This document shows positions 35,584 to 47,200 of a stretch of 64,000 nt of DNA, piece after piece; positions within the stretch are counted from its first letter, which is position 1; each line of letters starts with the position of its first letter. Both the position numbers and the translations under genes were made by a program. Source of the stretch: Durusdinium trenchii. Lineage: Eukaryota > Sar > Dinophyceae > Suessiales > Symbiodiniaceae. A model generated the notes under the pieces. The model did not search any database and was not told the DNA's origin. It was given only the letters and a program-made list of their open reading frames with translations. The DNA lies in NCBI GenBank assembly GCA_963970005.1, contig CAXAMN010026484.1, positions 469,527 through 533,526 of the forward strand, written 5' to 3'.

Positions 35584-38226
35584 TCAACCATTCGTGAGTT
35601 GTCGCATGTAGTCAGCGCCGACAAAGCCAATGTAGTCCTTGATGAGCTCAACGTTCCTCGGATTTCCCGCTCGGATCTGCTCCTCGAAGAACTTCAATTT
35701 CTGTGCTTGGATATCGGATACCTCTATGCCATAGTAGCGGCATGCAACGAGGATCTCCTTCGTGACATTCTTCCGCTCCGATTTGATGGCGGGACTAATG
35801 TCGATGAATTTGTATGGAGCGGCACTTTCGTCATCTGGTTTCTGGTAGTAACTATATCGGCTCGCTCCGAAGGTCTTCCTGATCAAGCGTCTGATGAAAT
35901 TTGAGATGAATGCCAGTTTCTCGATGATCTCTTCCTGGGTCTCAGACCTTCGAGCCTTTGGATCACTCATGTTACGCCGAGTGCTGCCGACCTCTTTGAG
36001 GTACTTGTGGCTAGGCCCGCAGCGGATTGCAGTGATCATCATCGGGTGAACAACGTGGGCTTGGAATTCATAGATCTGCCACGCTTCTGTTGCGTACACG
36101 TCGTTGGTCCATTTGCTCATGCCTACGACCTCGGCTCTCTGGAGACGTCTTGGAAACCCAGTATCCGGATCATTCGGTACTATTGGCCATCTATTGTACG
36201 GAGTGTCATGCCGCTGTCCATCGTCGAACTTTCGCAGTACGTCTTCACGACTCTCAAAGCAGTTGATGTCGAACGTCGCGTTGGCCAAGCTCTTGATCAA
36301 CTTCATCAACCTCAGATCAAATTGCTGTGTGACTGCAAAGTTGTGGTCGATGGGGATCGCAGCTTCTTGTGGCAATTCGTCAATTGCGAAGGGGAAAGGC
36401 TGCGGAAGTTCATTCCCGTATCCATCTTGAGGGACCTCCCGATATTCGGGTTCGCCTTCAGCTTCGTCCGGTCGTTCCTTCAAAATGATAGGAACTTCCT
36501 CCTCTTCCTCTCCTTCGGATTCCTCGACCTCAATGACCTCTTCGGCTGTCTTGCGTGCATTCTTGATGACTTCATCGATGTTTGCATCTGCAGCAGAAGT
36601 TGCTTCACCGGAAGAACTGGCTGGGACATCTTTCGGAGGTGATCGTTGATTGCGGTCCCTTGTCTCCTTGGGTACCACATGCGTGAGTTTCCCATTCGCG
36701 ATCAAAACCGCTACGCAGTGCGGACATATCGTCAATCGCACATCGACTTCGCCAAGACAGTTAGGACACGGTCTTGAGTCATAGTCTTTCATTGCCCGGC
36801 GGTACACGATTTCCTCAAAGATTTCCTGCCACTCGGTGCTATCATATTCTGGGTAGACACCACTCTCCTCGATCATACCCAACAGTTTTGAGATTTTGGC
36901 GTCGTCCTCGGAGTAGGTATCGTCCTGAACCTCAACCGCTAAACTCTCAAGCTTTTGAAAGCGTGGGATCATGATCGGGTTTCCGTATTTGGACTCCAGA
37001 ACAAGGTAGCTTCCAGGGTCGGGTTCCCTATTGAGTAACCTGATCCATTCGATCTCCTCAGGCTGTCCGGGTTCCGCATTGTCGCATTGCAACCATGCCC
37101 CTTTAACCTCATCGAAGGGAACGACGTTCTCAACCAATAGAGAGCCAGTCGCTGAGATGAGAAGTCCGTACTCCTGCAGCTTCCACACCGGAATGTAGAG
37201 AACCACTGGGCGATCACTCAATGCGACCTTACGACCCAGCCAAGGTTTTCCCTTGTAGCCCTGCTCCCAGGCCCATGGCGGAAAACATGTGAAGTGGATA
37301 GAATCCCTTCCCGATGAACCGAGACCTCCTGGCACTAGCCCCCGTCGCGTGATTGAAGTCAGCGCTCCAAGGTTGGTAGCGTGAAATGCAGTCACCATAG
37401 ATAGGGCCATGTCGTTGGTCATTCTCGATCCAATGTGGTCGATGTTAATGGTAACGTCATAACCTCCGCCGTCCGTTGAGTGTGCTGAGGTTGCTCTTAC
37501 GGCCACGGGAAAGCACCATCCATCGCTATGGTGGAGTCTTCCTTTAGAGATTCCCATGCCCTTGAGTTCGTCAATCCATTCCTTCTCCATCGGGTCATCA
37601 GGGTCATTGAGTTCATCAGGGTGAATGCGGACTGCCAGCATTTGGAATCTGATCCTCTTGGTTATGCGGAAACACTCATAGTTCTGGTCGAAGTACTTCT
37701 CCAAGCGCGCCTTCTTGGTCACGATATCTATGTTGCCATAGTGATAACCGTCTTCCCAAGCCGCATTATCACCTAACAGGTCTTCCCACGACACCCATGC
37801 GCCTTCATCGCATTTGATTGGTGCGAGTCTTCCACCTGTCCTGAACTGGCGTCCAATTCGATGTCTCAACTTCGCTCCCAATCGACGACTCAGGGCTTGG
37901 CTCGCTTGGCTGTATTCAGGTACTCGACAGTCTGGAGTCGGATACTTGTGGTTGCCGTAGTCGGAGTTATTTGCAGCGAAAGTGACTCCGTTGATCGGTA
38001 CTAGTTCAACTTTCCCGACCATCGTCATGGGGTCGATCGGCTTGTATCCCTTCTCCCTCCGTGTCGGTAGGGGATAGAAGTGATGACATGCCTTTGGTGT
38101 GAGGGAACTGGAGTGCACAAATGCCTTCTCTACAAATTCGTACACCACCCTCATATCCCTAGGGCCTGCTTCCGCAAGCTTCCGCCCATTGTAGGAATGT
38201 GTCCCTCCATTCGACTCCATCAGCAC
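35584..38226 (-). CDS. Giant element ORF3: Tpt1/KptA-like RNA 2'-phosphotransferase with zinc ribbon
   Basis: About 880 codons, in the +1 frame relative to ORF2 and overlapping it by about 70 nt. The first codon counted is GTG; the first ATG is at 38,220, so either a +1 frameshift or reinitiation makes it. Residues 110-345 match the Tpt1/KptA order: ALSRRLGAKLRHRIG (Arg121-His122), GAWVSWEDLL, VAVRATSAHS (Arg244), FHATNLGALTSITRRGLVPG, then GRDSIHF (Arg307). Tpt1 enzymes use an Arg-His-Arg-Arg set and NAD+ to remove a 2'-phosphate from spliced RNA (family knowledge); all four appear here. A zinc ribbon (CPNC, CPHC; Cys487, 490, 501, 504) follows, then an acidic stretch about 545-590 and a C-terminal helical domain of unknown role. 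Normal KptA/Tpt1 proteins are about 200-280 residues. Confidence 0.88.
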   Translation of the reverse strand: MLMESNGGTHSYNGRKLAEAGPRDMRVVYEFVEKAFVHSSSLTPKACHHFYPLPTRREKGYKPIDPMTMVGKVELVPINGVTFAANNSDYGNHKYPTPDCRVPEYSQASQALSRRLGAKLRHRIGRQFRTGGRLAPIKCDEGAWVSWEDLLGDNAAWEDGYHYGNIDIVTKKARLEKYFDQNYECFRITKRIRFQMLAVRIHPDELNDPDDPMEKEWIDELKGMGISKGRLHHSDGWCFPVAVRATSAHSTDGGGYDVTINIDHIGSRMTNDMALSMVTAFHATNLGALTSITRRGLVPGGLGSSGRDSIHFTCFPPWAWEQGYKGKPWLGRKVALSDRPVVLYIPVWKLQEYGLLISATGSLLVENVVPFDEVKGAWLQCDNAEPGQPEEIEWIRLLNREPDPGSYLVLESKYGNPIMIPRFQKLESLAVEVQDDTYSEDDAKISKLLGMIEESGVYPEYDSTEWQEIFEEIVYRRAMKDYDSRPCPNCLGEVDVRLTICPHCVAVLIANGKLTHVVPKETRDRNQRSPPKDVPASSSGEATSAADANIDEVIKNARKTAEEVIEVEESEGEEEEEVPIILKERPDEAEGEPEYREVPQDGYGNELPQPFPFAIDELPQEAAIPIDHNFAVTQQFDLRLMKLIKSLANATFDINCFESREDVLRKFDDGQRHDTPYNRWPIVPNDPDTGFPRRLQRAEVVGMSKWTNDVYATEAWQIYEFQAHVVHPMMITAIRCGPSHKYLKEVGSTRRNMSDPKARRSETQEEIIEKLAFISNFIRRLIRKTFGASRYSYYQKPDDESAAPYKFIDISPAIKSERKNVTKEILVACRYYGIEVSDIQAQKLKFFEEQIRAGNPRNVELIKDYIGFVGADYMRQLTNG
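37192..37899 (-). other. KptA/Tpt1 catalytic domain
   Basis: Residues 110-345 of ORF3. The N-terminal winged-helix-like part (LRH ... GAWVSWEDLL) and the ADP-ribosyltransferase-like part (RATSAHS, HATN, RRGLVPGG, RDSIHF) are both present and in order. The insert between them is longer than in bacterial KptA. Confidence 0.85.
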
Positions 38227-41200
38227 TTTCGATCAAGGTGAATCCGTCATGGTCGAACATCGTCACGACTCTTGCTTTCAACATTTCTTTTCGCCTGAAC
38301 TCGCTGTCGACCTTCCTATCTGGAGTAGGCGATGCTCTCTGCTTCTTCTTCTTAGGCTCCTCGGTTGGATGTCCAGATGGTACATCGTCGGGTGCAACCT
38401 CTCCCTTCACTCTCTTCTTCCAATCACTCAACACTGAGGTGACTGTAGGTGAAGATGAAGGGGTCTTCTCGCAATTGAGAGTTGTGTGTCCCGACTTCAT
38501 GCAGTGGATGCAGAATTCTGCTTGCCCGATCTTCTTCTCAAATTCGTCGATGGCTTGCAGTATTGATGTCTTCGGGTCGGACATGTCAACGTCTTGCTCC
38601 TCCTTCTCCTGTTCACATTCAGTCTCCATATCGACACCTTCGGCCTCGGGCTGGTCAGTAGCCTCTGTTCCCTGTTCTGGTTCTTTCCCAATTTCGAAGA
38701 AGTGGTCGATGTCGAATTCAGGAGGCGGCATGGTCCTCATGCGAACGAGAATCAGTGCCACGTTTGCCGCCTCATCAGAGTGCGGGTCCAAGGTCCTGAT
38801 CGTCGATCGCTTTCGGTTCTCATACGTTGTCCTGTCGTACAGCGATGCAGTGACGCGTTTGATGGATTCTTCTAATCCCGTCCTCAAAGCTTCGATGTCA
38901 CCCCATCCCTTGAACATGTACCGGAAGAGTTGAGCAATTTCGAACATGCCCAGCAGCGCTTCCACCATGTCACCTACCCGTTCCTCCGTGGGATCATCTC
39001 CGAATATAGTGCGGAATACATCGGGCTCCAGTATGGTCTTGAGGTATTTGGTGTAGCACACGTTGCCAAGGTCATAGGATCCCTGGTAGTACTTGGCGCT
39101 GCCGACTATCTGCTTTTCCACATGGATGCTGGGTCCTCTCCTCGTTTTGAAGAAGTTCTCCGTCATTGTTGATGACAACCTGATCCCCCCGAAGAACGAG
39201 ATTTCCTTCTGGAAACCTGGATTCTCGTTAAAGATGATCATCGCCTCGTGTAAGAACTTCATCAAGTCTTCGTGCGGGTTCATCTCGGAGATCATGACGA
39301 TGGGAGAGGATACCGTTTGCCCCATGCCGAAGTTGTGAAGCAATCGAGCACATGCATGAAATCGCTTCTGGACGTAGTCTTCTGCGGACATCCCACGGCA
39401 TCTATTTGCTGCTCCGTTGATGCATTCTGCATAGCAATCGTCTTTCAAATTGCAGACCAGACAGTAATCGCAGCAAATTTCCTCACCCTCCTTGAAGTCA
39501 TCAATGACGTACCATCTTTGAGTCCTCGAGTATATTGGTTCTGGCTGAAGGACTCCCCAGTACTCATCCATCCATGGCATTTTGTTCTCTCTCCTTACCT
39601 TCTCCCTCTTCCTCCGCTCGGACTCATTCTCACCTGAAGGCTCCGCAGTGGACTGATATGCATGGCTTCCTCTTACGGAATCTCCGAACAAGTACTGATA
39701 CAACCTCTCTTTGTCCTGCAACACGTGTTCCAAGTTGGGATCATGGAGGCTATTCGCTTCAGTCAAGGGATCCGGTGCCATAAAACAAGAAGCAAGCATC
39801 TTTTCTCTGAACAAGTACTTTTCCATGACAGCGTGGACCAAAGAGGTTCCAGACTTCATAGAGTAGGGGTGACCGCTTCCGGCGACCGAAATGGCCCGCC
39901 AGAATCTGTCCGACGTTGTGGACATCATGCCATTCAGCGATAGCTCGTCCTTGATCATGTTGGCGATCTTACCGAACGAACCGACGGCATGGTGAAACTC
40001 CACGTCTGCGCAAATCCTCACGAAGGTAGGTAGTTGGCAGCATGCGTCAAGCTTGACGATCACATCCCTGAGTCTCGGAACGAAGTCCATGGGGGCAATC
40101 ACAGTCTTGTATGTCCCCTTCTCGCCCGCAGTCACCAGATTGCTAAATGACAACCACACATGGATGGAGGTGGGTTCATGACGTTTGACATCATCAATTC
40201 GATCACGAACGAAGTCGATGAAGCCATATGGATCCGTCGTCGCTCCTTTCTTGTACTCAGGCGTACAAGACATGTTGATGACCTTGTCCCATCCAAGTGA
40301 CAATAAGCTCTGGGCGAACACTGTCTGCTTTCCGGAATTCGATTTGGTGATGTACTCGAAGTCAGACATCAAAATCACCTTACTGGTCTTCATGGCGCCG
40401 ATGAACTCACAGTGCACACTCTCACCGTCGATGGTGCGAGTTGCTGGCTGACACGTGACACTTGGGATGAAGCCCTTCAAGGTCTCACGCATCCTCAGCT
40501 CCAATTCCGCTTCATCAGTCACCTTGGTTTCCATTGGGTAGCAAAGGTTGTACAGCGTTCTCGGAGATGGTAGCCCTCCAGCAAGTGACACTTGTGTTGA
40601 GTCGTAGATGTTGGCATATTGAGCGAACCAATGGGCGTCTTCTTTGTAGTAGTTCCGATTGATCACCGTCTCTTGGTACTCCCCATGCCAAAACATCAAA
40701 TACGACGTCAACCTTCGTAAGTACTGCAACCATGTCATCTGTCCGTTAACGGTACAGGGACCTTCTACGATGTGCCCGGATGGCACCTGATTGGCGCTGA
40801 CCATCGCGTAGACCTTCATGTCTCGCGAAAAATAGTCCTTCCCAAACACGTAGTATTTGGATGACCCCATCGGTAACGGCATTCTAAACCATGTAGTGAC
40901 TGAGACGTCCCTTGATGCCGCACCGGTGGATTCTGATCCACCTGTCCTTCCCCACCGCTTGGAGGACGCCGGCCCATGTCCAGTTGAACTGTCGGAAGGA
41001 CGCTCCGAAAAGTTCTGCTGTTCAAATGTCGACGACGGTGGAGGAGGTCTTGGCGCGCGAGGCATTGGTTTGGCCTTCGGCCTAGCAAAGTCACCGTAGA
41101 TCTGAAGCGGCGGGCACCACTTTGGCCTATGAGCAACGTCAGGGGGCTCAGGACCTTCACTTTCCACCATGTCCCAAAATGGTAACGAGGGGATGACTTT

Positions 41201-44200
41201 GTCCTCAATTTTCTTCTTCATCTCCTCGATGTATTCGGTGTAGGATTTGAAGGCGCTGCTCCGCCGGTTGTACTCATTTTGCCTTCCGCTCTCCGCCGCA
41301 GCTGCGTTGTACTGAACTCGAAACATTGTGGGTTCAACCGGGATCCACTCATTGATCATCGGCATGACCTTTTCCCTCATGAATCTGAGCTCTTCTGGTA
41401 TTATCAGGGCTACCGGAGGCTTGCAGTTGTCAAGGTATTGTACCATTACACTCATGGAGCCTAGAAAGGTCTCCATATGGTTCTGAGCCGCCGACCTGTA
41501 TTTTGGCAGCCCTCTCTTCCTGGCAATCAGGTCCTCGAGCACATCGATCACGTGGATCTTGTCCATCGCGTTGTCCGAGTTGTGGACCCTTATTGCCAGT
41601 GCCATGTTGCGGACTTCTCTGTTCACCGTGTCTATCAGCTCTTTCACCTTCTCCTTCGCGTTTCGACTGGTGAGTTTGTCAGAGGTGTGATAGAAGATCG
41701 AGCTGAAGATCGTGTAGTAACTCTCGAGGCAGGTGGCATAGACGTGATCCGACGGATCCGCGGCTTCACGCATGTTCATGCTCTCATTGGCCGACCCGGA
41801 CAGGTTCCTCCATTGCTGGTAGGCAACCATAGTGTCATTGAGTCTGCCGCTGTTGATGAAGTCGCGGACGTCGTCCCATAAGTCATCGATCGCCCCAATC
41901 TCCTCAGGCTCCACGAGGTAGCGAGAAAGGTTGCTGAAAACCCCACTCGCATCGTTCCCGAAGCGCCCCTTAATGGTGGCCATGGATAGCTTATAGCGTC
42001 TTGCCAAGTCGCCAGTTTTCTCTTTCTTCTCTTCCTCGTTCATGTAGCCCACTAGCTTCTTCAGTGAAGCGGTCAAGAACTTGGCGTCATCGGATTTTGT
42101 CCTGGACATTGCATAGTTGATGGATAACGGGACGAGCGGAGGAATGCCAACGGCAATCCATGCTTCAACCACATCCAACCCATGCGTACTCCTTGACATC
42201 CTTGGAGGTAGGGTGATCTGCCCTCTCTCCTTCATCTCAACCAGGCCATCGAGGATCTTGATGATGAAAGTCGGGTAGCCGCTCGTGTTGCTGTTATAGT
42301 TCATGACACCACCAACAGAAGCCATAGCCACGTCGCTGAAGCGTACGGGTGAAGCAGTGCTGTGGTCACACAAACAAATACAACATGCCTGAAAATCATG
42401 AATGCCATGTGGTTCGATCCGTCGTACGTGTGATATTTGTGTCCCATGTTCATCACATGTGTATACAGTCTCGTTTGATGTTGCATCACACACTGATCGT
42501 TCGTTGAAGGAACTACCCAAGGCTCGAATCATAAGGCACGGAACGGCATGCATCATCTTCTCAGACTTCTGGAATGCAGCGATTCTCTTGGTCACGGTCT
42601 TCAGGATGATGCCGACTATCTTCTTATTATATAATTGAGTAGTCTTAGTGTATTTACCTGCACAATCTCTATGACTATGGCTCTTGTCACATGTTCTGCT
42701 GAGCTGGTTGCCAAACTCAAGATTCCATGATACAATCTTCCAAGGCTTCTTGATGAGTTTCTTGTCGGAATGCGAATCGTTGAACTCAGCGCCTAACCCG
42801 TACATACATCCATCAAACACATGACAGTCGCAATCAGTGCCGCTCAACAAACGTTGAACCCTTTGATCTTTCCAGTAGGCACAGTATCTTGGTAGTTCAA
42901 ACAGTGCGGCGGCTCCGATCCTCAAAACACGAACCATGACAGTTTCAAAACGCTCCCAAAGGTCCCAGTATAGTGCTCGCTTAAGCTCTATAGATTTAGC
43001 TATCGCGTCGCTGACTTTAGCGTTGTATCTCGACCATGCCGATCCGCCTGTGCAGGGTCCCGCAAACATTACTGCATCCTTCTCCGAACGCACTGCCGCT
43101 AGCGCACGTGCAATTCCGTATGGTGAAGTGAGGTCATCGCTTTGAGATACAGTGACGATGGTGTAGTCGTGCTTCGCCGCTAAGTGGGTGAAGTGATTGC
43201 ATTCCTCTGAACACAGTAGGATGAATGCGGGTTCTTTACCTATATCGTACAGATCGATTACCATCTGCTCGTCGCGGGCGGCTAGGTTGTGATCTTCTTC
43301 GCACAACACGAACTGGTACCGATATGCTATCTTCCCATCATGTCGTCTCAAGTTGACATCAACTATCCTGTGCTCTTTACTCTCCTCGCTCTTGGCTTTG
43401 CTAACGGAGACGAACGTTGGGACAATGATATCTTTCAATGGGATCGTTCTCATACGCTTTGGGGTGCTGCACAACGCTATCGCAGCCGATTTAGCTTCCT
43501 CGTTTTCCGATTCAGCGTTGTTTCCCCTAAGGGTGAACACAGTCTTGCCTGTCCATCGGAGGTGCGTTTTGGTATGCGTACCTCTACCTGAGTGTCGCCA
43601 ATAGTCCTTGACACAATCCTCAAAATCTGATGACTCGAGCTGACTTCCTTGACGGTAAGTCATCCTGTCGTCTTTGATCCGTGACATGTCGACTGGACAA
43701 GATGGCGCGTCACTCGGGCAGAACGCCTTTCTCCTAGGAGACGAGTGTATTCTTGTTAGCGTCTTAGCTTCTTCGTCTACCTCCCAATGATCGTGAACTG
43801 AGTGCTCTTGCTCTTCAGGATCCGAAACAAAATTGTCGAAAATCATCGAAGACCCCCCATACCCCCCATTCCCCCCACGCACAAGGCGCGTCAGGGCGTT
43901 GAGCACGTGTAAGGCAGAGGTCGAGCAGTGATGAATCGACAAGTACAAGGACGAATCGCGGAGAGTCTGTTGCAACTCGCGACATTGGACAAGCGGACGC
44001 AAGCTAAACAAAAGACGTGGAAGGGTCGCAGCGTCGAAATGACGAGACGCAGGAACGGACGCTTCGGGTAACGGAGAAGACAAAGGATGAAACTGAAAGA
44101 ACGCACGTTCGACCCAACGGTCAAGCCGAACGGGTTCTAAGGTAGGGTCAACCTTATCCTCGATCTGTTGCCATTGCGCGTCCTGCAAGATCCAAGTGCT

Positions 44201-47200
44201 GCGAAGGTATGCCATATCAGGGGGAGCCCGTGGTGGACGCAGCCTGTACAGCTTGGGAGTACGAACCATAACGTAGGGGTCGCACACAGGGATCTCTTGC
44301 AGTCCCTCTTTGCTTGAAAGTCCCGGCTGATACAGGTGTGGCGGGACAATCGGAATGGTGGTGTAAGGATATGTGGGCACCTTACTGTAACGATCTTTCT
44401 GGAGCTGCTTGGCATAAGACAACCCATCATGAGTTGGCTTCATCAAGTCGAGCAATGCTTGGCTGCGCAGACCATCGTCGCTCAGTATATTGATCAACAT
44501 GCACGCATGTTTCCATGAGTTGGCATCATCGAACCCTTTAGCGTGGATATCGGCAGCCATACGAGCAGTAACCTCATATACGAGCAACAGATAGTCACGC
44601 TTGAACATCTCGTACAACCAAGTGATGGAAATACCATGAGTTCGCTCCATGTGACGCATCGTGGGGTTCCTCCCACTCCGCATAACATTAATCATCGCTT
44701 GATTATCGTCATAAAAGACTATCCGTGGTGGCGTCCTCATCAAAGTCTCCCATGCACTGATGCTTGGGATTCCAAGTGTCCTCAATGCGTAGTCCGCCGC
44801 GACAATCTCAGCCTCCGGGGTGGAGTGGCTAACGCATCCTTGACGTTTGCTACCTCCTGCCAACGGGAAGCGAGTTCGCTTGCCTTGGACATGCATGTGT
44901 GCACCGGAAGTCGACTTCAACGATTGACCACATCCTGCGTAGTCCGCATCTGCGAATAGGGCTAACGACAGGTCTGCTTTGGAATCACCGACCCAACCTA
45001 CCATTTTCTGATCGGCTGAATGATGCACGTAACACATCAGGTGGTGCAATTTAGCATCGTCGGCAACTGTCCATTTTGTCACATTGCGAGCCAGCACATT
45101 GATGGCCCTTAACAGGTCGAAACGCGCTATTCTAGCAGCGTACAACAGTTTCATTAGGAGACTAGCAGCATGAGGCGCTAGGGTACCACGAGGTTGCTCC
45201 TTCGCATCAGACTTGACGTCATCGTCTGTTGACCTGGCCTTGGAAGCTGCCTGGTCAGGCGAGAAACAAGTACCACACCATGCGCATGTGACAGCAAGTC
45301 CCTTTTGGGTACTGCATGGTGCTCTCGATGGATGATCCTTTGTGACATCCGGTAACATTGGCGTTGCAACTTTCTTCAATACTGTGTCCTTACCTACTAT
45401 ATCGAGATATTTGACCACGCTCATTTTGAGCAGAGCGCTCATATCATATGTCATTGTAGTGACTTTGGAACCATCGGCCAATTTATCTTCGCCTTTCGAC
45501 AAAACACATCCTAAATACAATCCGACCTCGGTTTCCGGTTCAATGCGCAGCTTGGATCGGAGTAGGTCCCAACCTTTCTTCAAGTTCTCCTTGGGCCCTG
45601 CCAACTTCAAGTCGTCCACATATATCACTAACAGCAAGTCTAGCTTTTCGTGGTAATACATCGACGGCCATTCTGGTCCGACGGGTTTGAACTCCAATGC
45701 ACGTACAGATTCGTCGCAATGTTGCTCCCACATCGTTCCAGAGTCTGGATGTCCGTATAATGCTTTGTTCACACGACACATAGGACGTTTGAGACCCCTT
45801 CTGGTGATCTCCTCTTGCAAGTGCTTGGGCCACGCTTCCCACGGGAGTTCAGCCCAACACGGTACACCGCCCAATAATGCTTGGATATATGCTCGAATGG
45901 CGTCTGCCACCTGCACATCATTACCTTCCAGGCAACCGTAGAAATCGGCCCATCGAGCAGCTTCGAATGTAGCTGGAGAGTTTCCAAGGTCTTGGAACAA
46001 TGCTGCCTCGAAGTTCTGGTTCTTCACCTGATCCCCGAGTAGAACCCCTCGCCCTTTGAACTTCCTCTTCGGGTCATCGTCAGGCAGTTGGTAGTTCTTT
46101 TCCACACATATTCCATGTACTCTTGCTAAGTGAACTTCTTCCCCTTTCTTCTTGGAGGTTGCCACTATCTCATCATATTCTCTCAGCCACGACCCGTCGA
46201 ATGTTTCCTCATCCCAGAGTCCGCCCCACTCATCCAACATAGATTGCATTGCCTTCTTATTGGATAAGATCTCAGCACGGCTCACAGGTCTTGATACCAC
46301 AGCGTGGAACAACCTATTGCCCATAAGTTTTGGGCGATGTTGCGTGTCACGCACTACGCATGGCATCGTCGGAAATGGTTCATCAACTATATCGTTGTCA
46401 ATGGGATCACCAGTGATGCAACAACATATCTGACCGTTCAGTGGATTGTAGACGTTCTCCGTCTTCCAAGCCGCCATAGCAAGATTGTCATCGCTGTCCT
46501 CCCACATGGCACTCTCGTCCCAATCGGTGAGGAATTCTTCATCACTGGGGACACACGTGGACTCGGATGTAAAGGATTTAGGTGACCATGGGTCCTCATC
46601 ATCATCAGTGTCCCACTCCATAAAGGTAGTAGGCATAGCCAAGCTTGGTCCACCTTCACCCTTCTCTTCCTCGCCCTTAGACTTCTTTTCTTTCTTGGAC
46701 TTCTTGTCCTTCTTGGTTTTCTTATCCTTCTTGTCCTTCTTGGACTTCTTTTCACTACCTCCTTCATCACCCTTCTTGACGTCTTCCAGGTCCTTCAAAA
46801 GTTCATCAGGCTCTTCGTCCTCCTTCTTATCCGTACTGCTCCCAAGTCCTTTTGCTTTCTTCGACAATCTATCCACAACCCTGTCTACATGCTTCCCGGC
46901 CTTCTTGGCTATAGCTCTATCTTTCACCGATAGCTTCTGCCATTCTTCAGGTGTAAGGTAGTCCTTGGGTCTTGGTGAGTTGTGGAAGAGTCGCCTTCCA
47001 TCCGATCCCACTCTATATAGACGACCGTCCTTTGCGATCTTGACATGTTCGCCGTCGTTGTTCAAGTAAACTACGTTGTCACCTGGCCCCCCGACGGAGT
47101 AGTGATCGGGACCGGAGTAGTCCTCTTTCTTCTTCTCTGCGAGCTCCTCCGTTTTCTCATCCTCGATCGCGTCAATTTCGTTAGCTTTTGACTTCAGATC

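Noticed and set aside
36007-36642. 211-codon plus-strand frame inside ORF3, and other long antisense frames within the giant element
   Set aside because: They are antisense shadows of the intact minus-strand ORFs with no motifs of their own.
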